Shown one piece after another: positions 20,012 through 30,181 of a stretch of DNA of 64,000 nucleotides (its first letter is position 1; the number at the start of each line of letters is the position of its first letter). This DNA is from Archivesica marissinica (lineage: Eukaryota > Mollusca > Bivalvia > Venerida > Vesicomyidae): assembly GCA_014843695.1 (NCBI GenBank), contig CM026391.1, forward strand, positions 38,191,515 to 38,255,514, given 5' to 3'. Below the pieces are notes generated by a model, which had not been told where the DNA came from, ran no database searches, and was given only the letters and a program-made list of their open reading frames with translations. The position numbers were made by a program, and so were the translations under genes.

Positions 20012-22169
20012 TGTAAAACGTGTTTACCTTATTGACAATGTTATTAGTCCAAACACCGCTCCGATTAAAATATTTAGTAAACATTATAAGGCTTTAATTG
20101 ACACTTGTGCTGAAGTGAGTTTGATACATACAAATGTGTACCAGTCCCTCCCGTTTAAACCAAGGTTAACAAAGTCAAATTCGGTTCTTAAATCATTCAA
20201 TGGCGGACAACTAAGTGTTTTAGGGATGATAAAATTACCATTCTCAATAGGTGGGATGAGAATTAACCATACCTTCATTGTAGCGTCTGGCATAAACAAA
20301 AATGTTATCTTAGGTAAAGATTGGTTAATCAAGTTTGGCGTTAGATTGTATTTTGATTTGCAAAAATTAAGAATCGGTAAAACATATGTACCTTTGCAAC
20401 ATGACATACACATTCACGCATTGGGTAGGTTAAAAGCAGACCTAGTTATGAAACCACAACTATCGTATAGGTGTACTTGTAAAATGCAAAGAAGAAAACA
20501 GTTTGGTCCCTCATGTTATGATATTTCACAGATTACCGAGGGTTATGTTGCCTCCGAACCTGGAGTATTAATACCAAACTGTTTAGTAAACCTCAAGAAA
20601 AATAGAAAGCTACCATTAATGATTGCTAATAGTACAACTAAGTGTATTCATTTAAAGAAAAACTGTATTGTTGCTAAAGCTGAAAAGAGTACCGATATGA
20701 ATAAAATAAATAGTGTTGAAAAGACAAATAAGGATTTAGCACAAATCAATTCCGTACAGAAACAACAACCTGATAGTAAAGGTAATGAGTGGCTGGACAA
20801 CGTAAATTGTCCTGATGAACATACTGACGAAATAAAACGTCTACTTGCACAAAATAGAGATATTTTTGCTATAAATGACTTTGAACTGACACAGACCGAC
20901 ACAGTAATTATGGCCATTGACACGAAAGACGCTGACCCTATTAGGCAAAAGCCATACTTTACGCCTTTGAAAAATAGACCTGTGGTTGATAAAGCTGTTG
21001 ATGATATGTTGTCTACAGGTATTATACGACCTTCAGTGTCACCTTGGAGCAGCCCTATAGTTATTGTTCCCAAAAAGGATGGTTCTAAGCGGTTTTGCTG
21101 TGATTTCAGAAAGTTGAATGCTGTTACAAAACCAAATAGCTTCCCATTACCTAAAATAGATGAAATGTTAGCGCTTCTGGGTGGTTCTAAGTACTTCAGT
21201 GCATTGGATTGTCTCCAAGGCTATTTTCAAGTCAAGATGTCTGATGTTAGTCGAGAAAAGACTGCATTTTGTTGTTTTATGGGCTTGTTTGAGTTCAATG
21301 TCATGCCTTTTGGCCTGCGTAATGCCCCAGCAAAATTCCAAGAATTGATGGGAATTGTCTTACGAGATTGCGCAATGTTTGCGCTCCCATATCTTGACGA
21401 CATCCTTGTCTTTAGTTCTAGTTTGCAGGACCATTTCCAACATCTTGAGTATGTGTTTGCTAAATTGAGAGAACATAATTTGAAATTGATGCCTACTAAG
21501 TGTCATTTTGTCCAGTCCGAAGTTAATTATTTAGGTTTCATTGTTAGTGGCCAAGGAATAAAGCCAGATTCTAGTAAAGTAGAAACTATTAGAAGTTTGC
21601 CAAGACCAAAATGTGTAAGAGACATTCGTGCATTTATCGGGATGACGTCATACTACAGAAGAATCATTCCACAATTTTCAAAGATAGCTGAACCTCTCAT
21701 CGCACTCACAAGGAAGTATGCCAGGTTCAAATGGGACGACAGATGCGAACAAAGTTTTCAGCAGCTGAAAGATGATTTGACAAAAATACCATTATTAGGT
21801 TACGCAGATGTAAATAAGCCTTACACAATTTACACAGATGCAAGCGAAGAAGCAATAGGCGCAGTTCTAGTTCAAGACTGTGGTCCTGAAGACAGCATAG
21901 TTCCAGGAATACCACATGAAAAGCCCCTACATTTCTATTCACACAAACTCAGTAAAACACAACGTAAGTGGAGTGTAATAGAACGTGAAGCATTTAGTAT
22001 TAAGATGGCACTGGACAAATTTGACCCTTATGTACATGGTTGCCACGTAACCTTGTATACCGACCATAAACCTTGTATCTACCTTCTATCATCACCTATG
22101 CAAAATAGAAAAATTCAACAATGGGCACTTTGTGTTGCTGGTTATGATGTTGAGATTAAGTGGTTAGCT

Positions 22170-22172
22170 TGA
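22170..22172 (+). other. In-frame TGA inside pol
   Basis: A single nonsense codon separates RNase H from integrase. Reading continues in the same frame directly afterwards with recognisable protein, so it is a point lesion (or, less likely, readthrough). Confidence 0.85.
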
Positions 22173-24055
22173 AAACGTAACACGATTGCAGATATGTTAA
22201 GCAGGATAAACCATGCGGAACCAGAAACAGAGGATTCTGACGATGGTGTAGACATTCCTGAAGGCGCTGCTAAAGTAAATATGACAAAGCCAGATCTAGA
22301 TATCCCAGACATAAACATGTCAGATGAGCAGGGGAAAGATGAGATTTGCCAAGATATCATAAAGCAGCTGCACAGCAATGACCCTCCAAAGTCCGTCAGT
22401 AAATACTTATTGCTGGACGACGTTCTCTATTACATTTCAGAGGACGAAACTTTAGATGAAGTATATTTGCGTCTCAGCATACCTTCTCATATGATTGATA
22501 TCGTTATCAAACAATATCATGATTTATTGGTTCATATGGGTATCGATAAATGTTATGCTGCCCTGAAACAGAAGTATTATTGGGAAAATATGTACAGCAA
22601 TATAAGCATGTACATCTCCAAATGCATAACCTGTAATGCCAGAGCTCAGAAAACTGAGAAAACACCCGTTCAAGAAACAGAAATACCGAATTACCCCTTC
22701 CGAAAGATATGTATTGATATTCATCATCTACCTCCGACACTATCTGGTAACAGGTATCTAGTTGGGTTCATAGATGCTTTGTCCGGTTGGGTGGAAGCTT
22801 TCCCAGTTAAACACAAAACTGCAGAAAATGTAGCACACTTGTTTCTTGAAGAGATTTGGCCAAGATACGGAGTTCCTAGCCTAATCCTTACAGATAATGG
22901 CACAGAATTTGTCAATGAAATTATGCGATACATAACAAGCACGTTAGGAATAGCACACACATTAGAACATCATATTATAATCCTAGAGCAAATAAAATAG
23001 AAAGATGGCATAGATTTGTTGATGATGTAATTTCCAAGACAGCAGATGATAATAATTGGGATGTCTATTTGAATCAATGTCTAGCTGCTACACGTTTTGC
23101 CTCATCTGAAGGCACAAAATACTCCCCTTACTTTCTTTTGTATGGGAGGGATGGTTTCCTGCCCTTAGACAATATACTGCAGAAAAGAAGACGGTATATC
23201 GGGGAAGAGGGTCATAAGCTGTGTTTTCAGCGAATGCATCATGCTTTTAGTATTGCTCATAAAAACATACAGAAAACCAAGGAAGCGTCAACAAAGATAC
23301 GCAAATAAAGATGCAAAAGAAATAGACCTAGACGTAGGTGATGCAGTTTTCTTGAAATATCATAGAAAGAAATCCAAAATTGATAACAGATACCTGCCAT
23401 ATTATCGAATCATTGAGAAACGAAGCCCACTGACTTTCGTAGTGAAGACTATTCTGACAGGACAGGTAGTAAAGTCACATACTAACACTCTCAAGTATGC
23501 CAATATTGAAGATTGGGAAGTGACAGAACGGCCAGTGCCAGAGGCTGAAGCAACAAATCGACCAAAAAGGAAATCTACCTTTGTTGTTCCACCATCAGAT
23601 TCTGAGTCGGATGACCCCGAACTCGATGATGTAGAGCCCCCAGGCAATATTCATGTGGAACCTGATACACCGATAGAAAAGGCAGACTCAAATTCTGATA
23701 TAGATGCAGATAATAAGGAACCTGCCTTTAAAAAGTTCCGATTTGAGAGAAGTGATTCATCTTCATTGTCTGATGATGACATTCCATTGGCTGAAATAGC
23801 TAAGCAATTGCGACGACGTAAGATCCGCATGAAAGGTGCGAAGACAGACCCATATGATGAAGGCAATATGGAAATCGATGGTCTGACGTCGTCGAACACA
23901 TCTGAGCATGAACATAAGGTGTCCAATGTGATTAATCGTGTTAAAGCGCTAAGCGAGCTCTTGTAGGTTGCTTAAACAAAGCAAAGTCATAAGTAGCACA
24001 TGAGAATGGTTCATATTGTTATATGAAATATAGTCCTTATCACTTATCATTATTC

Positions 24056-24069
24056 AGTGATGATAAATT
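24056..24069. other. Left 14-bp target duplication of the nested non-LTR element
   Basis: AGTGATGATAAATT is repeated exactly at 25775-25788. The two copies bracket the non-LTR fragment. Confidence 0.9.
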
Positions 24070-24070
24070 T

Positions 24071-25303
24071 GGACTTGGACCCCTTCTTTTCTTAATCTAT
24101 GTTAATGATATTGCTGATAGTCTGGTCAGCATTACTCGTCTCTTTGCAGATGACAGTTCTCTAGCTGTTTCATCTTCTGATATTACATACATGGAAACTA
24201 CCCTTAATAATGATCTCCAGAAAATTACAGACTGGTCTCGTCAGTGGCTTGTGAATTTTAATCCGAATAAAACAGAAGTAATGTTTTTTACCCTGGGGTC
24301 AGAACGCAGACCAGTTCTCAATTTTAACAATATTCAACTTGATTACGTGGAAAATCACAAACACTTAGGTGTTACCTTAAGTTCCGATGGTAAATGGCAT
24401 ACTCACATTAACAATATAATAGCTTCAGCTTCTAGAGTTCTTGGTTAGATGAGAGCATTAAAGTTTAGAGTAAAACGTAATACACTTAATCAAATTTATA
24501 TTTCATATATGAGACCTATTTTAGAATATGCATCAATTGTTTGGGCTGGCTGCGCTGAATACGAAAAACTATCCTTGGAAAGAATTCAGTATGAAGCTGC
24601 ACGTATTGTTACTGGTCTTACAAGATCTGTTTCTATTGATCGTTTATTAACCGAAATAGGTTGGGTGTCTCTAACCAATAGACGTAACATACAGAAACAT
24701 ATAACAATTTATAAAGCAAAACATGGAAATCTACCAGAATATTTAGCTAATATAATTCCCATTACCGTTTCTGAATCGGTACCATACCCACTCCGTAATA
24801 ACAATGATTACATCACAATGGCTCGTCGTACACACATTTTTTCAAATTCATTTATACCGGCTTCTACTGCCCTTTGGAATAACCTTGACCCAATCATAAG
24901 GAACTCTGCAACGCTCAATATTTTAAAATCCAAACTCAAGGATAAATTTAAACCTCCGATAGTTCCCCAACATTTTCTTAATGGTGAAAGATCATATTCA
25001 GTTTACCATGCTCGAATACGAAATTTTTTGAATGGCAACTTGAATGGTGACCTCTATAGAAATCATTTACGCGATAGTCCCACATGTGACTGTGGTTTTC
25101 ACACGGAAGATGCTGAACACTACTTCTTTAATTGCTGTCTATTCCGTGCTCAAAGACTACAATTATTTACAGCTACCATTACATATCACCCTCTGAGTAC
25201 ACAAACATTACTATATGGTAAGGATGACTATTCGGCAGATGAAAACAGACTACTTTTTACAGAAGTTCAATTATTCATAAAACACTCAAACAGATTCACA
25301 TAA
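24071..25303 (+). pseudogene. Non-LTR reverse transcriptase, C-terminal part
   Basis: The frame opens with GPLLFLIYVNDI, the RT motif just before the catalytic centre, then FADD (24143-24154) as the active-site box. Thumb-like sequence follows with ISYMRPILEYASIVWAGC. A TAG at 24446-24448 interrupts the frame, which resumes at once. Near the C-terminus, CDCGFHTEDAEHYFFNC is the Cys/His cluster typical of jockey/CR1-type ORF2 proteins. The endonuclease domain and the N-terminal half of RT are missing. The ATG at 24023 belongs to flanking host-element DNA and is not a start. Confidence 0.85.
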
Positions 25304-25774
25304 TCATTGGTCTCTATCTGAATGCTCTTTCGCTATGAGTAAACTTATATAGATATGTGCCCTAACATGGCGGCTGACTGCAGTGAACTGGACTTGAGCG
25401 CTGGACATTGTAATTAGAAAATTACCTTTTTTCCTTCTCTCTCCTACGATCACAATCTCTCTCCTCCCTCATCGCCTCTCTCTGTCTCCCTCCCTATCTC
25501 ATACGTCTTTCTTTATCTTATTCTTTATTATTTTGTTTTTATAATTATACAACATGTACTTTTTTCATAAATAGGAATTTGAGAAAAAATTCGCTATATT
25601 TCATTATTTATGCTTGAAATCATTAGTCGCTATGTCTCTTGAATCACTATCTGTCGGGAAGGGCCGTAACTAATGTTGCTAGAACTTGTGGCCCGACCCG
25701 TTTGCTTTTCTATACTTTGTCATGTTTGTATATATGTAAAAAAACTAATCGAGCAATAAAATATGATTAAACTA
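25304..25774. other. 3' untranslated region of the non-LTR fragment
   Basis: It contains a CT-rich stretch near 25432-25500 and AATAAA at 25755. It is non-coding. Confidence 0.65.
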
Positions 25775-25788
25775 AGTGATGATAAATT
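25775..25788. other. Right 14-bp target duplication of the nested element
   Basis: Exact copy of 24056-24069. Confidence 0.9.
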
Positions 25789-25812
25789 AGCTCTGGCATT
25801 CTTATATGCTAC

Positions 25813-25814
25813 AG
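25813..25814 (+). promoter_or_regulatory. Candidate splice acceptor for envelope-like mRNA
   Basis: A pyrimidine-biased run ends in GCTACAG, 10 bases before an ATG at 25825. Together with the donor at 19061 it would give a spliced subgenomic mRNA, as in retroviruses. This is inference. Confidence 0.3.
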
Positions 25815-26433
25815 ATTTATCATCATGACGTGCTTACCCTTGAGTCTGACATGCCTAGCAATTGGCTGTACGTTTATTACTTCGTACGAAGTAAGAGAGA
25901 ATACAATATATTTGAAATGAAACAACGTTAGTCTGACAAAAAAATCAACATGGAAGATCGCGATGATCTTAGACCTGACGACGTACCGACGTTTTATGGA
26001 CGGCTTATCAAACAATTTAAACGACGTAATTTCCATGTATCGATGAGGCAGATACCAAGACTAGTTTAATTCATTACCAACTTGAAGGTCCTGGTTTAGC
26101 AATTAATCGAGAAAGAACCCGTTATGCAATTTTAACTGAAAATGAACTATTGTTATGTTCCGATGACAATTTTAATTATAAATAGATTCTCCCTTTTACG
26201 CTGTAGGGTTTTCTAATGATTGCATTTTAAATTTGTTTCTGCAAAACAAAGTTAGTACCGGACAACATTTGCCTAGGGCACAATACCTAAGTCATGGTAC
26301 GTGGTTGATAATAACTGGTAAATTGCTCCGTTTTGCATTAACATGTAGCGATCTAAATCAACAGAATAAACCAAAAACAGTTAAATCTCCATTTGATATA
26401 ATACGACTACCGTTGACATGCAGTGCAAAGGGT

Positions 26434-27790
26434 GACTACATATCTTTGACTACATATCTTTGACTACATATCTTTGACTACATATCTTTGACTACATATC
26501 TTTGACTACATATCTTTGACTACATATCTTTGACTACATATCTTTGACTACATATCTTTGACTGCATATCTTTGACTACATATCTTTGACTACATATCTT
26601 TGACTACATATCTTTGACTACATATCTTTGACTACATATCTTTGACTACATATCTTTGACTACATATCTTTGACTACATATCTTTGACTACATATCTTTG
26701 ACTACATATCTTTGACTACATATCTTTGACTACATATCTTTGACTACATATCTTTGACTACATATCTTTGACTACATATCTTTGACTACATATCTTTGAC
26801 TACATATCTTTGACTACATATCTTTGACTACATATCTTTGACTACATATCTTTGACTACATATCTTTGACTACATATCTTTGACTACATATCTTTGACTA
26901 CATATCTTTGACTACATATCTTTGACTACATATCTTTGACTACATATCTTTGACTACATATCTTTGACTACATATCTTGACTACATATCTTTGACTACAT
27001 ATCTTTGACTACATATCTTTGACTACATATCTTTGACTACATATCTTTGACTACATATCTTTGACTACATATCTTTGACTACATATCTTTGACTACATAT
27101 CTTTGACTACATATCTTTGACTACATATCTTTGACTACATATCTTTGACTACATATCTTTGACTACATATCTTTGACTACATATCTTTGACTACATATCT
27201 TTGACTACATATCTTTGACTACATATCTTTGACTACATATCTTTGACTACATATCTTTGACTACATATCTTTGACTACATATCTTTGACTACATATCTTT
27301 GACTACATATCTTTGACTACATATCTTTGACTACATATCTTTGACTACATATCTTTGACTACATATCTTTGACTACATATCTTTGACTACATATCTTTGA
27401 CTACATATCTTTGACTACATATCTTTGACTACATATCTTTGACTACATATCTTTGACTACATATCTTTGACTACATATCTTTGACTACATATCTTTGACT
27501 ACATATCTTTGACTACATATCTTTGACTACATATCTTTGACTACATATCTTTGACTACATATCTTTGACTACATATCTTTGACTACATATCTTTGACTAC
27601 ATATCTTTGACTACATATCTTTGACTACATATCTTTGACTACATATCTTTGACTACATATCTTTGACTACATATCTTTGACTACATATCTTTGACTACAT
27701 ATCTTTGACTACATATCTTTGACTACATATCTTTGACTACATATCTTTGACTACATATCTTTGACTACATATCTTTGACTACATATCTTT
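26434..27790. repeat. 14-bp minisatellite inside the envelope-like gene, about 97 copies
   Basis: The unit GACTACATATCTTT repeats almost perfectly from 26434 to 27790. One 13-bp unit occurs near 26965 and one GACTGCATATC variant near 26562. The first unit is the envelope-like coding sequence itself (the DYISL codons), so the array appears to have grown from it. The unit carries TGA across its junction and its length is not a multiple of 3, so it destroys the frame. Confidence 0.97.
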
Positions 27791-28136
27791 GAATGCATAT
27801 TTTGAAAAAGAATCAGATCTGTTAATAACGGATTCAATGTATATGTATTCAATAATTGCATTCGCCTTATCTATAACACTTGACATCATTGTATATGTTT
27901 ACTGTCATGCTAGAATTATAATATTAACATGGTGTAAAAACCGAGCCAGATTTACTAGTGTGAAGAGACTCAGAAGGCACACGAAAGAACGGTATGTTGA
28001 GGCGACCCATGAGGGGGCGGAACTAAATGACTTTCCGTTGGAGGACGTTCTTCCTTCAGCACCTCTAAAGACTGCCGGGGATGGAGACAACAACAAAGCT
28101 AATTATGTGCTGCTGTATCCATCAATCAAGACATAG
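27789..28136 (+). CDS. Open C-terminal piece of the envelope-like gene (membrane anchor and tail)
   Basis: A 115-codon open stretch. It starts with a TTG in the last repeat unit, not with a credible start codon, so it is a remnant rather than an independent gene. It contains one strong hydrophobic segment (SIIAFALSITLDIIVYVYC), then Arg/Lys-rich sequence, an acidic stretch and YVLLYPSIKT near the end. An identical copy lies at 46882-47229. Confidence 0.5.
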   Translation: MNAYFEKESDLLITDSMYMYSIIAFALSITLDIIVYVYCHARIIILTWCKNRARFTSVKRLRRHTKERYVEATHEGAELNDFPLEDVLPSAPLKTAGDGDNNKANYVLLYPSIKT

Positions 28137-28307
28137 CATGTTCTACAATAGTTATGAACAGGAACAATGTACTTTACAAAGGAGATGTCCTTTGCGAGAA
28201 GACTGTATATAGTTGGAATATATATATATTAATGGAATATAATCGACCATTGATTTAATGAAACTACGGAGGTGTACTTCCGTAGGAAGATAATTTCTCA
28301 GAACACT

Positions 28308-28637
28308 ATGAATACGTGTAATACTCCTTTGCAAACAGTGCAGAGACTATGTAGATTATTTCCAGGAATCTCGTTGGAAGATTTGGACAGTGTATCTGAG
28401 GATAGTGATTTCAAGAACGATTTCGACGATGATGTCCCTGATTATACGACTTTCGTCCACGTCAGTAGACGGTTACGGATTACCAAACTACATTGGATAT
28501 TAAACGAGGATCGGTGCGACAAACATAAACCAGAACTTTTTCCAAAACAACCACGGATAAAAGATTACGCGGTTTTAACAATTTATGAAATTACGTGTAT
28601 TCTGGGGAGAGAGGATTTGAAATTTATTGTACACTGA
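28308..28637 (+). CDS. Small ORF between the envelope-like gene and the 3' LTR
   Basis: 109 codons from the first ATG at 28308; the frame is open from 28272, before that ATG. The predicted protein has a Cys-containing N-terminus, a strongly acidic middle (EDSDFKNDFDDDVPDY) and a basic, His/Cys-containing C-terminal half; it has no membrane segment. I recognise no family. It is intact although pol and env are broken, and it is unchanged in the second copy at 47365-47730. Its position matches that of accessory genes in complex retroviruses, but it could equally be a chance ORF. Confidence 0.4.
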   Translation: MNTCNTPLQTVQRLCRLFPGISLEDLDSVSEDSDFKNDFDDDVPDYTTFVHVSRRLRITKLHWILNEDRCDKHKPELFPKQPRIKDYAVLTIYEITCILGREDLKFIVH

Positions 28638-28738
28638 GCCTATTTTTGCGCATCGTTCTATTGAATTAGGTCCTTCCAATAGATTTTTGTTTTTATTAGA
28701 TTTTTGTTTTTAACGTAATGATATAGCTTAGCTTCCTT

Positions 28739-28767
28739 AAATAAAAATATTCATAATATTTTTATTT
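28739..28767. other. Perfect 13-bp AT inverted repeat upstream of the 3' LTR
   Basis: AAATAAAAATATT at 28739-28751 is followed after 3 bases by its reverse complement at 28755-28767. It lies between the last ORF and the polypurine tract. Confidence 0.75.
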
Positions 28768-28774
28768 TGTACAT

Positions 28775-28783
28775 AGGGGCGAA
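28775..28783 (+). other. Polypurine tract candidate
   Basis: AGGGGCGAA directly precedes the 3' LTR, the place of the plus-strand primer. It is short and carries one C. Confidence 0.5.
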
Positions 28784-29308
28784 TGTAACAATACGAGCAT
28801 ATTGTACCTGTATATATCAAGATAATTAGTTTAACCATAGGCTATTAAATATGTGCACATTGTCATTTATTGACAATTGGTTTTAACCTTGTGATAAGAA
28901 TCTATAGGACAAGTTGGACCACGTTCAGCTTGTTATTACGTAGATTCGCCGTAAGCTACGAAATATAAGCGATAGTCATCAAACGTTTGCACACCTTATG
29001 TCAGTTATTAATTTGTAGCCTCATTTTTAATTAGTAGCCGCAAGATATGACTATCCACGTACTTTAGAATAAACATATAAATAACAGGACAAGAGATAGC
29101 GAAGAGAGACAAACATACAATTATACGGAGATGGAATAAGAGACAGTTAAGCTAATAGTGGAGTAGAGTCTCAGACGAAGTGTGGCTCCGACACATTATG
29201 AGAACGCACGTTAAGGCTCAGTTATGCTAGCTTGGGTTATGAACGAAATAAACTGATTTTAAAACACAACGCGAAGTTACTATTATGTTCCCGGCTTGTC
29301 GTGTTACA
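28784..29308 (+). repeat. 3' long terminal repeat
   Basis: 525 bp, collinear with 18406-18930 with about 15 substitutions. AATAAA lies at 29247-29252. It is directly followed by GTTG and the resumed minisatellite. Confidence 0.95.
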
Positions 29309-29748
29309 GTTGTTCAATAACCTACGTTTGGGTACAGGTGGTCGAGGCTGTTCAATGACCTACGTGTGGGTACAGGTGGTCGAGGCTGTTCAATAACCTA
29401 CGTTTGGGTACAGGTGATCGAGGCTGTTCAATGACCTACGTTTGGGTACAGGTGGTCGAGGCTGTTCAATAACCTACGTTTGTGTACAGGTGGTCGAGGC
29501 TGTTCAATAACCTACGTTTGAGTACAGGTGGTCGAGGCTGTTCAATAACCTATGTTTGTGTACAGGTGGTCGAGGCTGTTCAATAACCTACGTTTGAGTA
29601 CAGGTGGTCGAGGCTGTTCAATAACCTACGTTTGAGTATAGGTGGTCGAGGCTGTTCAATAACCTATGTTTGTGTACAGGTGGTCGAGGCTGTTCAATAA
29701 CCTATGTTTGTGTACAGGTGGTCGAGGCTGTTCAATAACCTACGTTTA
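29309..29748. repeat. 38-bp minisatellite array B, right part
   Basis: Continuation of the array at 13133-18405 in exact register once the 4-bp duplication is removed. It holds about 11.5 units, several with TATGTTTGTGTACAGG variants, and ends in unique sequence. Confidence 0.95.
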
Positions 29749-30181
29749 AATATAAGGCATTCTCAATCCTGACGTTTATTAAAAAACACGTCTGAAACCA
29801 GTTTACTTCATGGATTTGTATTAATTGTTTTAGTGCATAAACCCTATTGTACAGCGTTTCCATAAAAGCAGAGAGTTAATCAAACCGCTTCTGTTTCAAT
29901 GTAGATTATATGCATATCATTTCAGTACGGGTTTGTGAATCACGCCCTTGAATTGCTCGTGATCCGAAAATATGGCAAGGAGAAATGGGAGGAAGTAAAG
30001 TAGGTCACACTAGTAGTATTTATTTACAAGTTGACAATTTTGTATCACAATAATGTAAACTAATTAGTGTACGTACGCATTTACTTGAGACATTATCATA
30101 AATTACACGCTTCAATTACAGCGGTAAAGTAATTATATAACTTCATGAATGTATTAATTTTAATCTATGCAATGAACGCAA
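29749..30181. other. Anonymous AT-rich sequence
   Basis: No ORF or repeat was recognised. Confidence 0.5.

Larger units (their letters stand above)
19968..23966 (+). pseudogene. Pol polyprotein (protease, RT, RNase H, integrase), broken
   Basis: Pol begins by -1 frameshift from gag. Protease motif ALIDTCAEVSLI at 20091-20126 has Cys where the catalytic DTG triplet normally has Gly. Reverse transcriptase follows, with FCCDFRKLNAVTKPNSFPLP, MPFGLRNAPAKFQ and the active site YLDD at 21390-21401. RNase H shows YTDAS (Asp at 21837), EREAF and YTDHKP (Asp at 22062). A TGA at 22170-22172 interrupts the frame just after RNase H; the same frame continues with the integrase H-X4-H (22518, 22533) and C-X2-C zinc site, then catalytic Asp codons at 22716 and 22893. 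Near 22970 the frame changes; the catalytic Glu codon is at 23000, 107 bases after the second Asp where 108 are expected for D-X35-E. A second frame change near 23290 returns to the first frame for the integrase C-terminal region (LDVGDAVFLKYHRK) and an acidic tail ending at 23966. Confidence 0.9.
24070..25774 (+). mobile_element. 5'-truncated non-LTR retrotransposon (jockey/CR1-like), nested
   Basis: A 1705-bp insertion begins abruptly inside a reverse transcriptase domain and ends in a short 3' region carrying AATAAA (25755-25760), bracketed by 14-bp direct repeats. 5' truncation and a long target duplication are hallmarks of target-primed reverse transcription. It sits between pol and the envelope-like gene of the LTR element, so it came later. 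It is on the same strand as its host element. The 3' tail is not a clean poly(A). Confidence 0.85.
25825..28136 (+). pseudogene. Envelope-like glycoprotein gene, broken and split by a 14-bp array
   Basis: It lies between pol and the 3' LTR, where retroviral-type env genes lie. The first 20 residues after the ATG at 25825 are signal-peptide-like. TGA codons at 25918 and 26044, and frame changes near 26050 and 26185, break the N-terminal half. The 26233-26463 segment reads on in Cys-containing, ectodomain-like sequence (LPRAQYLSHGTW, IIRLPLTCSAKGDYISL) up to the repeat. After about 97 copies of a 14-bp repeat, an open frame at 27789-28136 supplies an acidic juxtamembrane region, one membrane-spanning helix (about residues 20-39 of that piece), a Cys and a basic cytoplasmic tail. 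Signal, ectodomain, anchor and tail in order support an envelope role. No fusion-peptide or cleavage motif was confirmed and no family was matched. Confidence 0.5.
18406..29308 (+). mobile_element. Ty3/Gypsy-type LTR retroelement with an envelope-like third gene, 10.9 kb
   Basis: Two 525-bp direct repeats bounded by TGTAACA and TGTTACA enclose, in order, a primer site, gag, pol with the gene order protease, reverse transcriptase, RNase H, integrase (the Ty3/Gypsy order), an envelope-like gene and a short extra ORF. A 4-bp duplication of the minisatellite target flanks it. The length includes a 1.7-kb nested non-LTR element and a 1.36-kb internal 14-bp array, so the original was nearer 7.8 kb. 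Two zinc knuckles in gag are seen in several Gypsy lineages; I do not name a clade. The copy is inactive because of the breaks in pol and env. Confidence 0.92.

Noticed and set aside
20084..21073. Minus-strand ORFs of 109-141 codons within pol
   Set aside because: They are antisense shadows of a clearly recognisable pol frame.
24023..24069. ATG-initiated start of the non-LTR ORF
   Set aside because: This part lies outside the target duplication and belongs to the LTR element, so the ATG is fortuitous.
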